Translations under genes and position numbers: made by a program
DNA from: Rhodeus uyekii
Lineage: Eukaryota > Chordata > Actinopteri > Cypriniformes > Acheilognathidae
Direction: 5' to 3'
NCBI GenBank assembly: GCA_037043235.1
Contig: JAWRVZ010000065.1
Span: 675,501 to 739,500, forward strand
DNA length: 64,000 nucleotides
The notes under the pieces: model-generated
Databases searched by the model: none
Seen by the model: the letters and a program-made list of their open reading frames with translations, nothing else
Told to the model about the DNA's origin: nothing
Shown here: positions 55,156 to 64,000 of the stretch, one piece after another
How the letters are laid out: every line of letters begins with the position of its first letter
Numbering within the stretch: the first letter of the stretch is position 1

Positions 55156-55845
55156 TATATATATATATATATATATATAATAAACAGAGATTGCTATTGA
55201 CAAAACCAGTAGCTTTAATCTGTCAAAAATAAATCTATTTTGTTATAACTTCGAACATTGTTTGAAAATTTCATACAGTGTTTGTGCCAATTAAAAGAGA
55301 CAGCACAACCTGTTTTAGCACAGAGACTTGTTATTTTATATTCCGCTGGATTTCATTTCCTATATTGGTCTTTAAAATACTTAAGTGTTTTGGCCCTTTA
55401 ATATGATCAATATCATAAAGCATATTTTTCTTTTGATATTCAATCTTCTAAAGTCTGCTTAGGCAAATAGTGGCTTTCAAATCAAGATGGCTTTCAACTT
55501 GATCCATCCTTGCTTTTGAAATTGATGTCTGTAATCCTCTGATATAATTTAGTGCAAAACCTGCATGTCTCGCTTCATCAGAGGAGAACCTCATAGACAC
55601 TCTTTAGACCAGGACACTACAGAGACCAAGACACACCAAATGATGGTGTAATCAACTTAAGACAAAATAAGGTCTTTGATAAAGCAGTTTAAACAGTTTA
55701 AAAAAAATACTTTGTGTAAATAAATATTTCATGTTAATTTTTCATGCCTTTATGAGAACGGTGCAGTTCTAACTGCTGTATTCCACAATTGTATTGATGA
55801 CAAATGGATTTAAATCATGAACATAAAGAAAAACATAAGTAAACG
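55156..55845. other. AT-rich intergenic DNA
   Basis: A short TA run lies at 55154-55179; otherwise no feature. Confidence 0.5.
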
Positions 55846-55850
55846 TGTAC

Positions 55851-55910
<60 letters not shown>
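55846..55910. repeat. (GT)n(AT)n microsatellite at a transposon end
   Basis: GT dinucleotides followed by ~20 AT dinucleotides, directly abutting the Tc1 terminus. TA-rich DNA is the preferred target of Tc1/mariner elements. Confidence 0.95.
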
Positions 55911-55918
<8 letters not shown>

Positions 55919-56585
55919 TCACCTAAAGGATTATTAGGAACACCATACTAATACTGTGTTTGACCCCCTTTCGTCTTCAGAACTCCCTTAATTCTATGTG
56001 GCATTGATTCAACAAGGTGCTGAAAGCATTCTTTAGAAATGTTGGCCCATTTTGATAGGAAGCAATCTTGCAGTTGATGGAGATTTGTGGGATGCACATC
56101 CAGGGCACGAAGCTCCCGTTCCACCACATCCCAAAGATGCTCTATTGGGTTGAGATCTGGTGACTGTGGGGGCCATTTTAGTACAGTGAACTCATTGTGA
56201 TGTTCAAGAAACCAATTTGAAATGATTTGAGCTTTGTGACATGTTGCGTTATCCTGCTGGAAGTAGCTTTCAGAGGATGAGCACATGGTGGTCATAAAGG
56301 GATGCACATGGTCAGAAACAATGCTCAGGTAGGCCGTGGCATTTAAACATCCCCCACACCATTACACCACCACCACCAGCCTGCACAGTGGTAACAAGGC
56401 ATGATGGATCCATGTTCTCATTCTGTTTACGCCAAATTCTGAGTCTATCATCTGAATGTCTCAACAGAAATCAAGACTCATCAGACCAGGCGACATTTTT
56501 CCAGTCTTCAACTGTCCAATTTTGGTGAGCTCGTGCAAATTGTAGCCTCTTTTTCCTATATGTAGTGGAGATGAGTGGTAACAAA
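55911..56585 (-). mobile_element. Truncated DD36E Tc1/mariner element
   Basis: The right (transposase 3') terminus reads CACTCACCTAAAGGATTATT then AGGAACACC, a terminal repeat common in fish. The element extends on the minus strand to ~56585, where similarity stops abruptly, so the 5' half with the DNA-binding domain and left terminal repeat is missing. It lies next to an AT microsatellite. Confidence 0.85.
55948..56560 (-). pseudogene. Dead Tc1-like transposase (DD36E)
   Basis: The C-terminal catalytic half is readable: FQQDNATCHKAQ holds the second Asp and QSPDLNPIEHLWDVVERE the Glu, with 36 residues between them, so DD36E rather than the usual DD34E. It ends GGQTQY. Upstream on the minus strand a further stretch encodes the WSDES region (first catalytic Asp), but a TGA follows directly, most likely a decayed CGA codon, and an internal deletion of roughly 60 bases removes the segment between the VMVWG-type strand and the NATAYLS-type strand. 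The non-ATG opening of the 119-codon frame confirms it is a fragment. It cannot be active. Confidence 0.8.
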
Positions 56586-57240
56586 GTTTAAATCCCATCT
56601 GGATAGAGGACGTTATTCATTAGGTCAGTAAATGTAGAGCAGTTGGTCTTTTGCAGCTGTTTAAATGCATTTACACTACGAAAGCAATCCGGTTTAACGC
56701 GTTTTCGACTACCTCTGGAAGTGGTTAATAGAACAAGCTCAAAATATTTAAGACCCTGTTTACACCTGTGTTTAGAATCGTCCAGGGGTAATACCAGGGG
56801 TAAACAGGGCCCCAGAGGTAATAAAAAAAAATCTTTGACTGACTAGAATGCCTTTAGTCGAGAACTATAATAAGCATCATCTTTACACTGCACACTCAAT
56901 AAGTGGGAAAACAAAATAACTTGCTTTATGTATTTGAAAAATGAACGCAGATGTTTTATTTTAAAGGTAAAAGTAATGCGTTACTTTACTAGTTACTTAA
57001 AAAAAACAATCTAATTGCATAACTAACGTTACTTGTCATGCAGTGTATTTGTTATTTATGTTTTTGGTCATTCCATAAATAGGTCAACCAACATCAAATA
57101 ATCTAAGCATGCAAAATAATGGATATTTTGTACTGACTTTTTGTCAGTACAAATAATAAATAATTAATAATAAATAAATAAATAATTTGTACTAATAATA
57201 AATTCTGTGCATTACAAAACAATTAATAAAATCACTTACA
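56586..57240. other. AT-rich intergenic DNA
   Basis: ATAATAAATAAT-type low complexity at ~57150-57200. No feature. Confidence 0.5.
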
Positions 57241-57920
57241 GCACCTTCAACGCTATCAGCAGTTTCTGTAGATTAAAAGTTGTGGTGATTTATCTTGTCT
57301 GCTTTTAAAATGTAATCTCAGTGAACTAACTCTAGAAACATTATCAAATGAAATTTCAGTGCAATTTGTCCTTTTATAATAAGAGGTTAAAAGGGGACAG
57401 TTTGACAACTCCCTCGGCCTTTCTCTTATTTTTTTCTCGCTTTCGCTTCGGTCTCTGCTGCATTCATTGCACAAGGTCAGTGCTGTAAGCGACCTTGAGG
57501 TTACGACTGTGACGGCAAGGTCAGAATCTTCACTGTTATTTGACATGCATTCTGCCATGAAGATGTAGAGGTGAAGACGGGGCGAGCGGAAGCTGACATA
57601 TTTAATAGAATACTTTCACAGTTCTTGACTTCTTTATAATGGACTTATTCCGCACCATATTTTGCACAAATACAGGATCTAAATGAGGCTGGTTTTGTCC
57701 ACAGAACGGGGATTGTAAATCAGATATGAAAGAGTTTGTTTAAAATCTATTCACCTATAAAATGGATGAATGTTTGCAAACATGTACCGCAATTCCCTTC
57801 CAGGAGTCACAGCGATCCCCACACAAATCATCATCACATCATAGACATCAACTCAAATCAACGAAGAGGTCTTCAGCAGCACCTCAGAAGACATTTTAAA
57901 TCAATAATGAACCAAACCAC
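57241..57920. promoter_or_regulatory. Candidate regulatory block with nuclear-receptor half-sites
   Basis: Repeat-free, complex sequence. AAGGTCA occurs at 57473-57479 and 57517-57523, with an inverted CAAGGTC (GACCTTG) at 57491-57497: three monomer-type half-sites in ~50 bp. The minus frame 57256-57558 (100 codons) begins MAECMSNNSEDSD but has no domain I can name. Position (2-2.5 kb beyond the 3' end of the right-edge gene) fits an enhancer. Confidence 0.4.
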
Positions 57921-58727
57921 TGCCAGAGAGAGCCCCGAAAGTTAAATGACTCATAAATAATCTTAGCAAATAACAGCAATTTCAGATCTAATAGAGCGAT
58001 TTCACAAGTCAGTGAGCATGGCCACACACACACACACACACACATAAACGTACACTCCATTAAACATTTTAAATGAAGACTTAGTCACAGGATTACAACT
58101 TCTAGACACCTCCAGCAGTGTATGTGTGCTACGGTCCATATTTATCCTGATTCATTTTAATTTAATGAAACACTGACCTGTCGAGTGCATTGCCTGGACA
58201 CATCAGCACGAAATACAACAGTTAACAACAATCATATTATCATAACCTGGTTTTCAGCAAAGCTTCTCAAAATACCTTTATCCTTATGTGGATCTGTATT
58301 GAAACCATTTCAAATCACTCTTTGCTCAAGGCTGCAGGTTTTCACTTCTAATACAGTAGCGTATTAAGAAAAGTGTAAGATATTGCTTAATAATGAGATT
58401 GGCCACATTGTTCAGCACTGCAAAAATATGTTGTAAGAAAAAGAGCACAATCACCAAATCTGTTAATGTGAATCAGTTTATGATGAGAGTATTCGTGTAA
58501 AGTTCAGAGTTCAGCTCACACACTGAACAAACTCCATTATTCATCTCAATGCTTCTGATTGGCTATACCATTCATTAGTCCAACAGTGTGATTGGTTATG
58601 ACGAAACACGAGCAATCGAAATTTAATGCCACAATCAACACTTTAATGTTCTTTTGCACTTTATTACTAAATTTAGTTTAGACATGCAGGTACACTTTTA
58701 GCCAAATTCAACGTTAATATGTGTGTT

Positions 58728-58762
<35 letters not shown>

Positions 58763-59369
58763 CTACACACACACGCATTAAGAATTATACATTCTAACAA
58801 CACCATGATTTAATCGGGTGATATACATTAAAGCATTATCGTTAGGGATTCATTTAGACTTTACGTTTCAATATCATTATGACACGACAGAACCAGCTTA
58901 TAACCCAAAGTCATTATAATCTTAAAAAGCTCATAGTATAAAATGGTCTGTCTTTACTGGATTTGTTAGAGTATTAGTTTTGGCAAAGTAACATTTATCC
59001 ACGTCTAAGTTTCTGCACACTTTACGTATATGAGGTCATAACAATTTTGGAATATATGCTAGCCTCTTTATATCAAATGTATGTCAAATTACAGACCTTA
59101 AAGATCTTAACGATTTTAATCTGACAAATTAAATGATCACTTTATTTAATGTAAAATATTAAATGTTTGGGGGTGGAAGCTGAAATCACCCAAATACATT
59201 TTCTGTGTAAAGATTTATTTTAATTTGAACTATTATTCTTCATTGATAATAATGATCAGTAAGGGTCTCATTGTATTTAGAACAGTAGAATTGTTGAAGC
59301 AGCCTCAATGTTGCACTTTGCTGCCACCGTGCGGTCAGAATATAGAACTACAACCGTTGTGCCATATGG
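57921..59369. other. Intergenic DNA with two short microsatellites
   Basis: (CA) at 58023-58043 and (CTAT) at ~58731-58757. Otherwise AT-rich with short frames. Confidence 0.5.
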
Positions 59370-59671
59370 CAATGTTTTTCAACCTTTTTGGAGCCAAGGT
59401 ACATTTTTATAATAATTATGTATAATAATTTAATAATAATAATGATTATTTTCACAAGGCACACCACCAACCGAAAAAGAAACTCTGTAGCCTAAATTAA
59501 CAATATACAGTCATTCTCATCAAAGTGTCTTGAATGGGAATCAAACAAATTCATTCGTTTTCAAAAAATATTTTTAGACCAGTTAGGTGAAATTGAATAA
59601 TTTTCAACAGCACACCTGACAATCTCTCACGGCACACTAGTGTACTGCAGTACAGTGATTGAAAAACACTA
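59370..59671. mobile_element. hAT-like MITE
   Basis: The left end reads CAATGTTTTTCAACCTTTTT then GGAGCCAAGG, and the right end ACAGTGATTGAAAAACACT, an inverted pair. Inside are TTCACAAGGCACACCACCAA and TCACGGCACACTAGTGTACT. This matches a widespread vertebrate hAT MITE layout. An exact 8-bp duplication is not visible. Confidence 0.7.
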
Positions 59672-59810
59672 CCATCGGATTTCACCAGAAGAAATGACTT
59701 CTTAATGCGAGTCACACAACTATTTATGGTGATATTTTATTAACTAACAATCCATTCTGTCATGAGGAAAGAAAAAAAAGACAAGGCTTTCAAACATTTA
59801 AATCTCTTTC

Positions 59811-59816
59811 TTTATT
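59811..59816 (-). terminator. Candidate polyadenylation signal of the right-edge gene
   Basis: AATAAA on the minus strand (TTTATT on plus), followed downstream on that strand by T-rich sequence (CTTTTTTTTCTTTCC). Best distal candidate, not proven. Confidence 0.35.
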
Positions 59817-62114
59817 ACAAGCAAATGTACATTTTCTTGCTGTTAATAGCTACAGAAAAAAACGGCAAGAATCCACATATCTACATCAATCTTTTAAAAA
59901 CTTTATACAAAATGAGCCAAAACTGTACATTAATATTACTGCATATATGCTGTAAAGTGTACAGTAGTATACACACACACACACACATATATGCATACAC
60001 ACACACACACACATATATGCACAGTTATATGTATATGTGTGCATGTATTTATATATGTGTGTATATATTTAATTAAATTTATGAGCAACATCACGCTTTC
60101 TGCAGATAAACAAAAAAAGCAATAGACATTTAGATAATCTGAATAGGCTGGCACAGATTAAGCCCCACTACAGGCAATAAAGCCTTTAGTTATAGTAGTA
60201 GACATCTAATCAAATATTTGGTCACACTTGCTGTAAAAACAGTGAGTGCATTTCATCTTCCTATAGTCAGTGTGAGCAATGACCACGCACATCATCTTAA
60301 AAACTACCTCAAACGTATTTAAAACCATCTAGAACAGAGGAAAAAAGGCTGTTAAAGCTATTTTTTTTTTCAAACTTTCATCTTTACTGAAGTTGATTCT
60401 CCCATGAACTTACATTTGGTTGTAAAAAAAAGAAAAAAGAAAAGAAAAAAGCAACAGTAACATTCTAACTCTTAGAACATTCCAATGGGTTCTCTTCATC
60501 CTCTAGATACAAAAGTAGCAAAAAGACATTTTTCTTTTTCACAAGATACAAAATACCGATTTCATATAGCCTTGTTTTTGTTTTTTAGACGGACAGAATA
60601 CAGTGTTCGCCAGTGCCTGAACGCACCCCTGAGGCCGACAGCGTTCAGTCATCAAATTATTCTTATATTACAAGAAATAGATCGGATTCAAAACAATAGT
60701 TTGTCAGAAACGAGAAGAAAACACATTTGTTCTGGAACCACCTTCTTTTAGCTGTGGAAGTTTGCCCATTCAATTAACGCTATGCGATTTTTGTTTAGTG
60801 CACAATAGTGGCTTTTCTCTTTTTGTTACATTCAGGAAGCCAGAGATAGTGTAATAGTGAACAAAATGTAAAACACAGTGAAATGCAACAAAACAAAAAT
60901 AACGGTAAAAAACCCCATGAAATGAATTAGCTAACCTCTATCATATTATATTAGTCTTGGCTTCTTAAAATCATAAGTTGAGAATCTGTGAAAAAGCACA
61001 TTCTTGTTTTACCTCAGATTCGCCAGCATTGATTAGCACTTGGTATCGCTTGCACTGGACTGGAAGTTTAAACAGAAGTTATAAAAGTGATTTATATAAA
61101 TAAGAATATGACTCATAAATGCTTGATAAAGCTCAGTGGTTGGTCCGTCACTACGGCGTCACGGCATGCAAAGTTCAATAAAATAGACAATGTTTGACTT
61201 TAGACAGGTTTTACATTCATACAAATGAAATCATATACTTTTGGACCAGAAACAAAGTTATTCATCTTTATGTTATTCGTTCATTCATCCACTCAGCCTT
61301 TGTAAACCTCGACATCAATATACTCATCAATATATAATCTTTATTTAGATATAATGTGTGCATGAAAAAGGACATTCTACTGTGGCTTTTCATCAACATT
61401 AACCCAAAGAAATTGCTCAAAAACGACCCTTGCATCTTTTAAAAACTAGCTATACCCACAATGCAATTCTTTAATCTGACATTCTGTTGCAGGCCAACTG
61501 ACGGGCAATGAAAACACATGTATGTGCATGCTGGAGTTTCCCAGAATTCAACGCTTCACTGGACCGAACGCATGAACATACATTGAGGTTAAAAGGCACC
61601 AGAAGGCACCAACTCACAAGAAGCTCGGATTAACCGTCAAAACAGTGATCTTGATGGTCTTTGACATCACCTACTCTTCTCTCTTTAATGGATGATGGTT
61701 AAAATGCTGAAATGGGCGACTGGCCTCGTCATGAGAACTGAATGACAGGATGAGCGAAGGATACTCATGCCGGGAAAGTAGTCGAGGTGAAGAGATGACG
61801 CTCCGGGGAAAGCAAAACTACATTCAAGAATCAATGCAAGCAAAAACAAAACAAGAAAAAGAAGCATGGAATGTGAAGGACAGCAGGGAAAGACATCTGT
61901 GGTGTTGATGATCAAATACGCCGATTTTTAGGTTTGTGAGTACAATGTGACTGGAATTGAATCTGAATTGCATTCACACTGGATTCCGATTCAAATCAAT
62001 GTGAATCTGAATTCACAGAGACGACACTGAACACACTTCATGAGAAGGTTATATTAAACAAGTTGAAATGACTCGTTTTCTGGGTCCTGCACACTAGAAA
62101 TGAGCCATTTCTCT

Positions 62115-62148
62115 CACGTGACCTTGACTGACCTTGACTTTGACCTTG
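62115..62148. promoter_or_regulatory. Three tandem TGACCTTG half-sites plus E-box
   Basis: CACGTG (62115-62120) runs into TGACCTTG at 62119-62126, 62129-62136 and 62141-62148. On the minus strand these are CAAGGTCA, two of them TCAAGGTCA, the preferred monomer site of ERR/NR5A-type orphan receptors. Start-to-start spacings are 10 and 12 bases. Lies within the inferred 3'UTR. Confidence 0.5.
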
Positions 62149-63632
62149 GCGTAGTTGAATGAGTTGTTTGTGAAAAGATGTTTACTTCTGACTTATTTAT
62201 TATCAGAGAATCATAAATCAGCAATGTGCAGCAAAGAAATGATAGCAACCCAGCACAGGGCTCCAACGGTTCCATCAAAACAGACAAAAGGCTTTGGGAA
62301 CAGTCAAAAACGATGTTACAATCATAAAAAATGAATTTGTACTTTTAGAGAAATGTTACATTTCATTGGTTTTAGTCCTCGGAGCCCTGGGCTGTGTTGG
62401 TGGCACTGGAAGATGTCGAATCCTACTTTTAATCGCTCTCCATACTCGGCTGGTGCAATGTCAACTTAAGGCAGTGTGGTGGGATTCTTGGGAATGCCAT
62501 CAAACACCTTCCCTCACTTTCTCTTTAAGCATAAGGCAACTAACACACATTTACATCCTCCTTATTTCACTCGGTTAACAAACCTTTGGTTCCAAACTGC
62601 GGTGTAAAAGATGGGAAACATTAGCATTAAGGCAGAACAGTTAAGCTAATATGGCTAGCGTAGCCTTTAGCATCCGGTAACTAATTCTACTCTAAATAAA
62701 CTACAGGTTCAATTATAGGAAACTAGAGAATTTTAAAGCAAATCGTCAAGCAGCTAGGACAGAGTAACCGGCTGTCATGATGACACAACGTCAATGGTTT
62801 TTACAAACTTTGGAACGGTAGAATGTGAGTGGATTTCCACCATTTTGAAAGTTAAAGGGTGAAACATAATGACAGTCCAGTTACAATTTGTCTTCTTATA
62901 GTTGTTCTAACAAAGGCCGACACACACACACATTCACACACACACACCTAGCTCACTCTAGTACAGTGCAGCAACAGAAATGGCCAAATTTAGCCACTTA
63001 CAATGCAATCGGACAAAGACAATCGCATCCTATGGAGTGTTCCTCGATAACAGGTTTGCACAAAAGCAACACCAGTTTGTTCTATAAAAAAATAGGACAA
63101 GAAAAGAGAAGGAGCACGGGATAAAAAATAAAGAAGGAGAGACGACAGAGAACAAAGAAAAGAAGGAGAAAAAAACAGGACAGTCAGTTTTAAGAGCATC
63201 CAAGGCCATTTTAACTGTCATCCACAATAATATTCAGTGGTAGAGGTTGCGTTTGAGATGGAAAGATTTGTGCTACTACTGCCCAGTGCTGCTTTCAAGT
63301 AATTTCTTTTTCACATGAAGGATTACAAGGGTAGGTGAGCGAACACACAGTGTAAAGGGAACACGCTTTCACACACACACACAAAAAAACACAAGGTAAC
63401 AAGGTCCCAAGGCCACTTAGCGCAGTACGCAGCACTTGCAGATTCTGTTTGGCCTTCCTCCAGCTCCTAAATTAACACACAGCATCACTACCCCCCATTA
63501 GCGTACGCCACAAGAACCGATTTCAGTGCTTTTGTTTCAGATCAAGTCAAGACTGGTCTCCCAATCTTGACCCTGGGATAATCAAGGCCAAATTCTGTTC
63601 AATCACCAGGCTGTTTGTTTTTAGAGAGACTC

Positions 63633-63911
63633 TCATACAGATGTCTCGGGACCCGGTGTGCTGTACGCGTAAGCTGCCCCGGAGAATCTCGGGTTTTCTC
63701 CTATTCGGAGAAAGGAGCTGAAGGTGCAGTAGTCAGGCTTGCCGCCCCAGTAGGTACACATCAGTTTTTTGGGAGGGGAGGAGTCAGACCTGCGGTGGGT
63801 GTGGTTCTGGCTTTCGTTGCCACGTCTGTCGTGTTTCCGCGCAGGCGGAGCATGGAGGGAGGACAGGGGGGTGAACTCGGACAGGTGTCCCTTATACAAC
63901 TTATCAGCATT
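63633..63911 (-). CDS. Last coding exon of an unidentified gene, C-terminal PDZ ligand
   Basis: The minus-strand frame is open from an excellent acceptor (pyrimidine tract CTCTTTCTCTCGTCCTTTTC, then TCCAG ending at 63912) to a TGA. The exon is 279 bases, phase 0, encoding 92 residues that start NADKLYKGHLSEFTPLSSLH. A basic, Ser/His-rich middle (RKHDRRGNESQNHTHRRSDS) is followed by CTYWGGKPDYCTFSSFLR, and the end is STPGPETSV. The last four residues ETSV fit the class I PDZ ligand (S/T-x-hydrophobic). There is no membrane segment in this exon; it reads as a cytoplasmic tail. I do not recognise the protein. SOX1 neighbours on human 13q (for example ATP11A, TUBGCP3, ARHGEF7) are syntenic candidates only, without sequence support here. 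The gene is convergent with sox1. Confidence 0.6.
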   Translation of the reverse strand, partial: NADKLYKGHLSEFTPLSSLHAPPARKHDRRGNESQNHTHRRSDSSPPKKLMCTYWGGKPDYCTFSSFLRIGENPRFSGAAYAYSTPGPETSV

Positions 63912-64000
63912 CTGGAGAAAAGGACGAGAGAAAGAGAGTGAATTAGCAGATTGCATCACACAGAGGGATGTAAATGCAGGCATTAAATCACATCACAAGC
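63912..64000 (-). other. Intron upstream of the terminal exon (partial)
   Basis: The minus-strand sequence before the acceptor is intronic in character (ATTCACTCTCTTTCTCTCG) and runs off the right edge. Confidence 0.5.

Larger units (their letters stand above)
59795..63632 (-). other. Long 3'UTR of the right-edge gene (inferred)
   Basis: After the stop codon at 63633-63635 on the minus strand there is no further coding frame. The first well-placed minus-strand AATAAA that ends the low-repeat region is at 59811-59816, giving a ~3.8-kb UTR. The stretch is nearly free of recognised transposons, unlike its left neighbour, and has T-rich and AU-rich segments on the minus strand. Earlier signals may also be used. 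CA runs occur at 59970-60012 and ~62923-62946. The UTR extent is inference. Confidence 0.4.

Noticed and set aside
61685..61915. 76-codon minus frame with signal-peptide-like leucines in the 3'UTR
   Set aside because: It lies inside the inferred UTR downstream of the stop codon, with no acceptor in a suitable place and no homology I recognise.
63633..63911. Assigning the terminal exon to a plasma-membrane calcium pump because of the ETSV ending
   Set aside because: Only the last four residues agree; the rest of the tail is unlike the calmodulin-binding tails of those pumps.
1..64000. CRISPR arrays, operons, bacterial promoters or phage genes
   Set aside because: The window is vertebrate nuclear DNA; tandem repeats present are microsatellites or transposon subrepeats without spacer structure.

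Overview
The window is nuclear DNA from a teleost, most likely a cyprinid or close relative. The evidence is one unmistakable vertebrate gene (an intronless SOX1 with fish-like sequence), a DIRS-type retroelement terminus of the kind common in carp-like fishes, and more than a dozen copies of dispersed repeats that I recognise by eye as typical of cyprinid genomes. I ran no database search, so every repeat-family assignment is recognition from memory. Base composition is AT-rich, with GC-rich islands at sox1 and a few other places.

Layout. 1-2.1 kb: decayed DIRS-like retroelement running off the left edge. 2.1-24 kb: gene-poor flank with cyprinid-type MITEs and repeats (2.1, 3.6, 4.4, 6.1, 10.8, 11.2-11.7, 12.2-12.9, 13.9, 18.8-19.4, 20.4, 22.9 kb). 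Between them are high-complexity islands that look like conserved non-coding elements (5.4-5.9, 8.2-8.95, 19.7-20.1, 20.6-20.9, 22.5, 24.1-24.3 kb), and there is one exon-like block at 8.96-9.06 kb. 26.1-28.2 kb: sox1, with a GC-rich promoter and 5' leader, a single 338-codon exon, a 3'UTR and a poly(A) signal. 28.8-40.1 kb: downstream flank rich in candidate enhancers, with a possible exon ending in a strong splice donor at 31.60 kb, a 46-unit CA tract beside a long palindrome, a foldback transposon at 39.0 kb and a GC-rich island at 39.8-40.1 kb. 40.6-56.6 kb: the repeat-dense part, with a TC tract, a TA-flanked element at 41.9-42.8 kb, another at 47.4-48.0 kb inside an older composite, a 1.87-kb element at 51.0-52.9 kb that appears to carry its own small spliced gene, an LTR-like block, a 150-bp MITE and a dead DD36E Tc1 transposase. 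57.2-64 kb: a candidate regulatory block, then a long minus-strand 3'UTR and the last coding exon of a second gene, which enters from the right edge and ends in a class I PDZ ligand (ETSV).

How it fits together. sox1 (plus strand) and the right-edge gene (minus strand) are convergent, with about 31.6 kb between their 3' ends. The large, gene-poor, enhancer-like flanks are what is expected around a SoxB1 neural developmental regulator. The observation most worth pursuing is the 51.0-52.9 kb element. It has clean terminal inverted repeats, sits inside another repeat, and contains a promoter-like segment, a splice donor, a splice acceptor, an open coding exon and a poly(A) signal, as expected for a DNA transposon that has captured and moved a host gene fragment.
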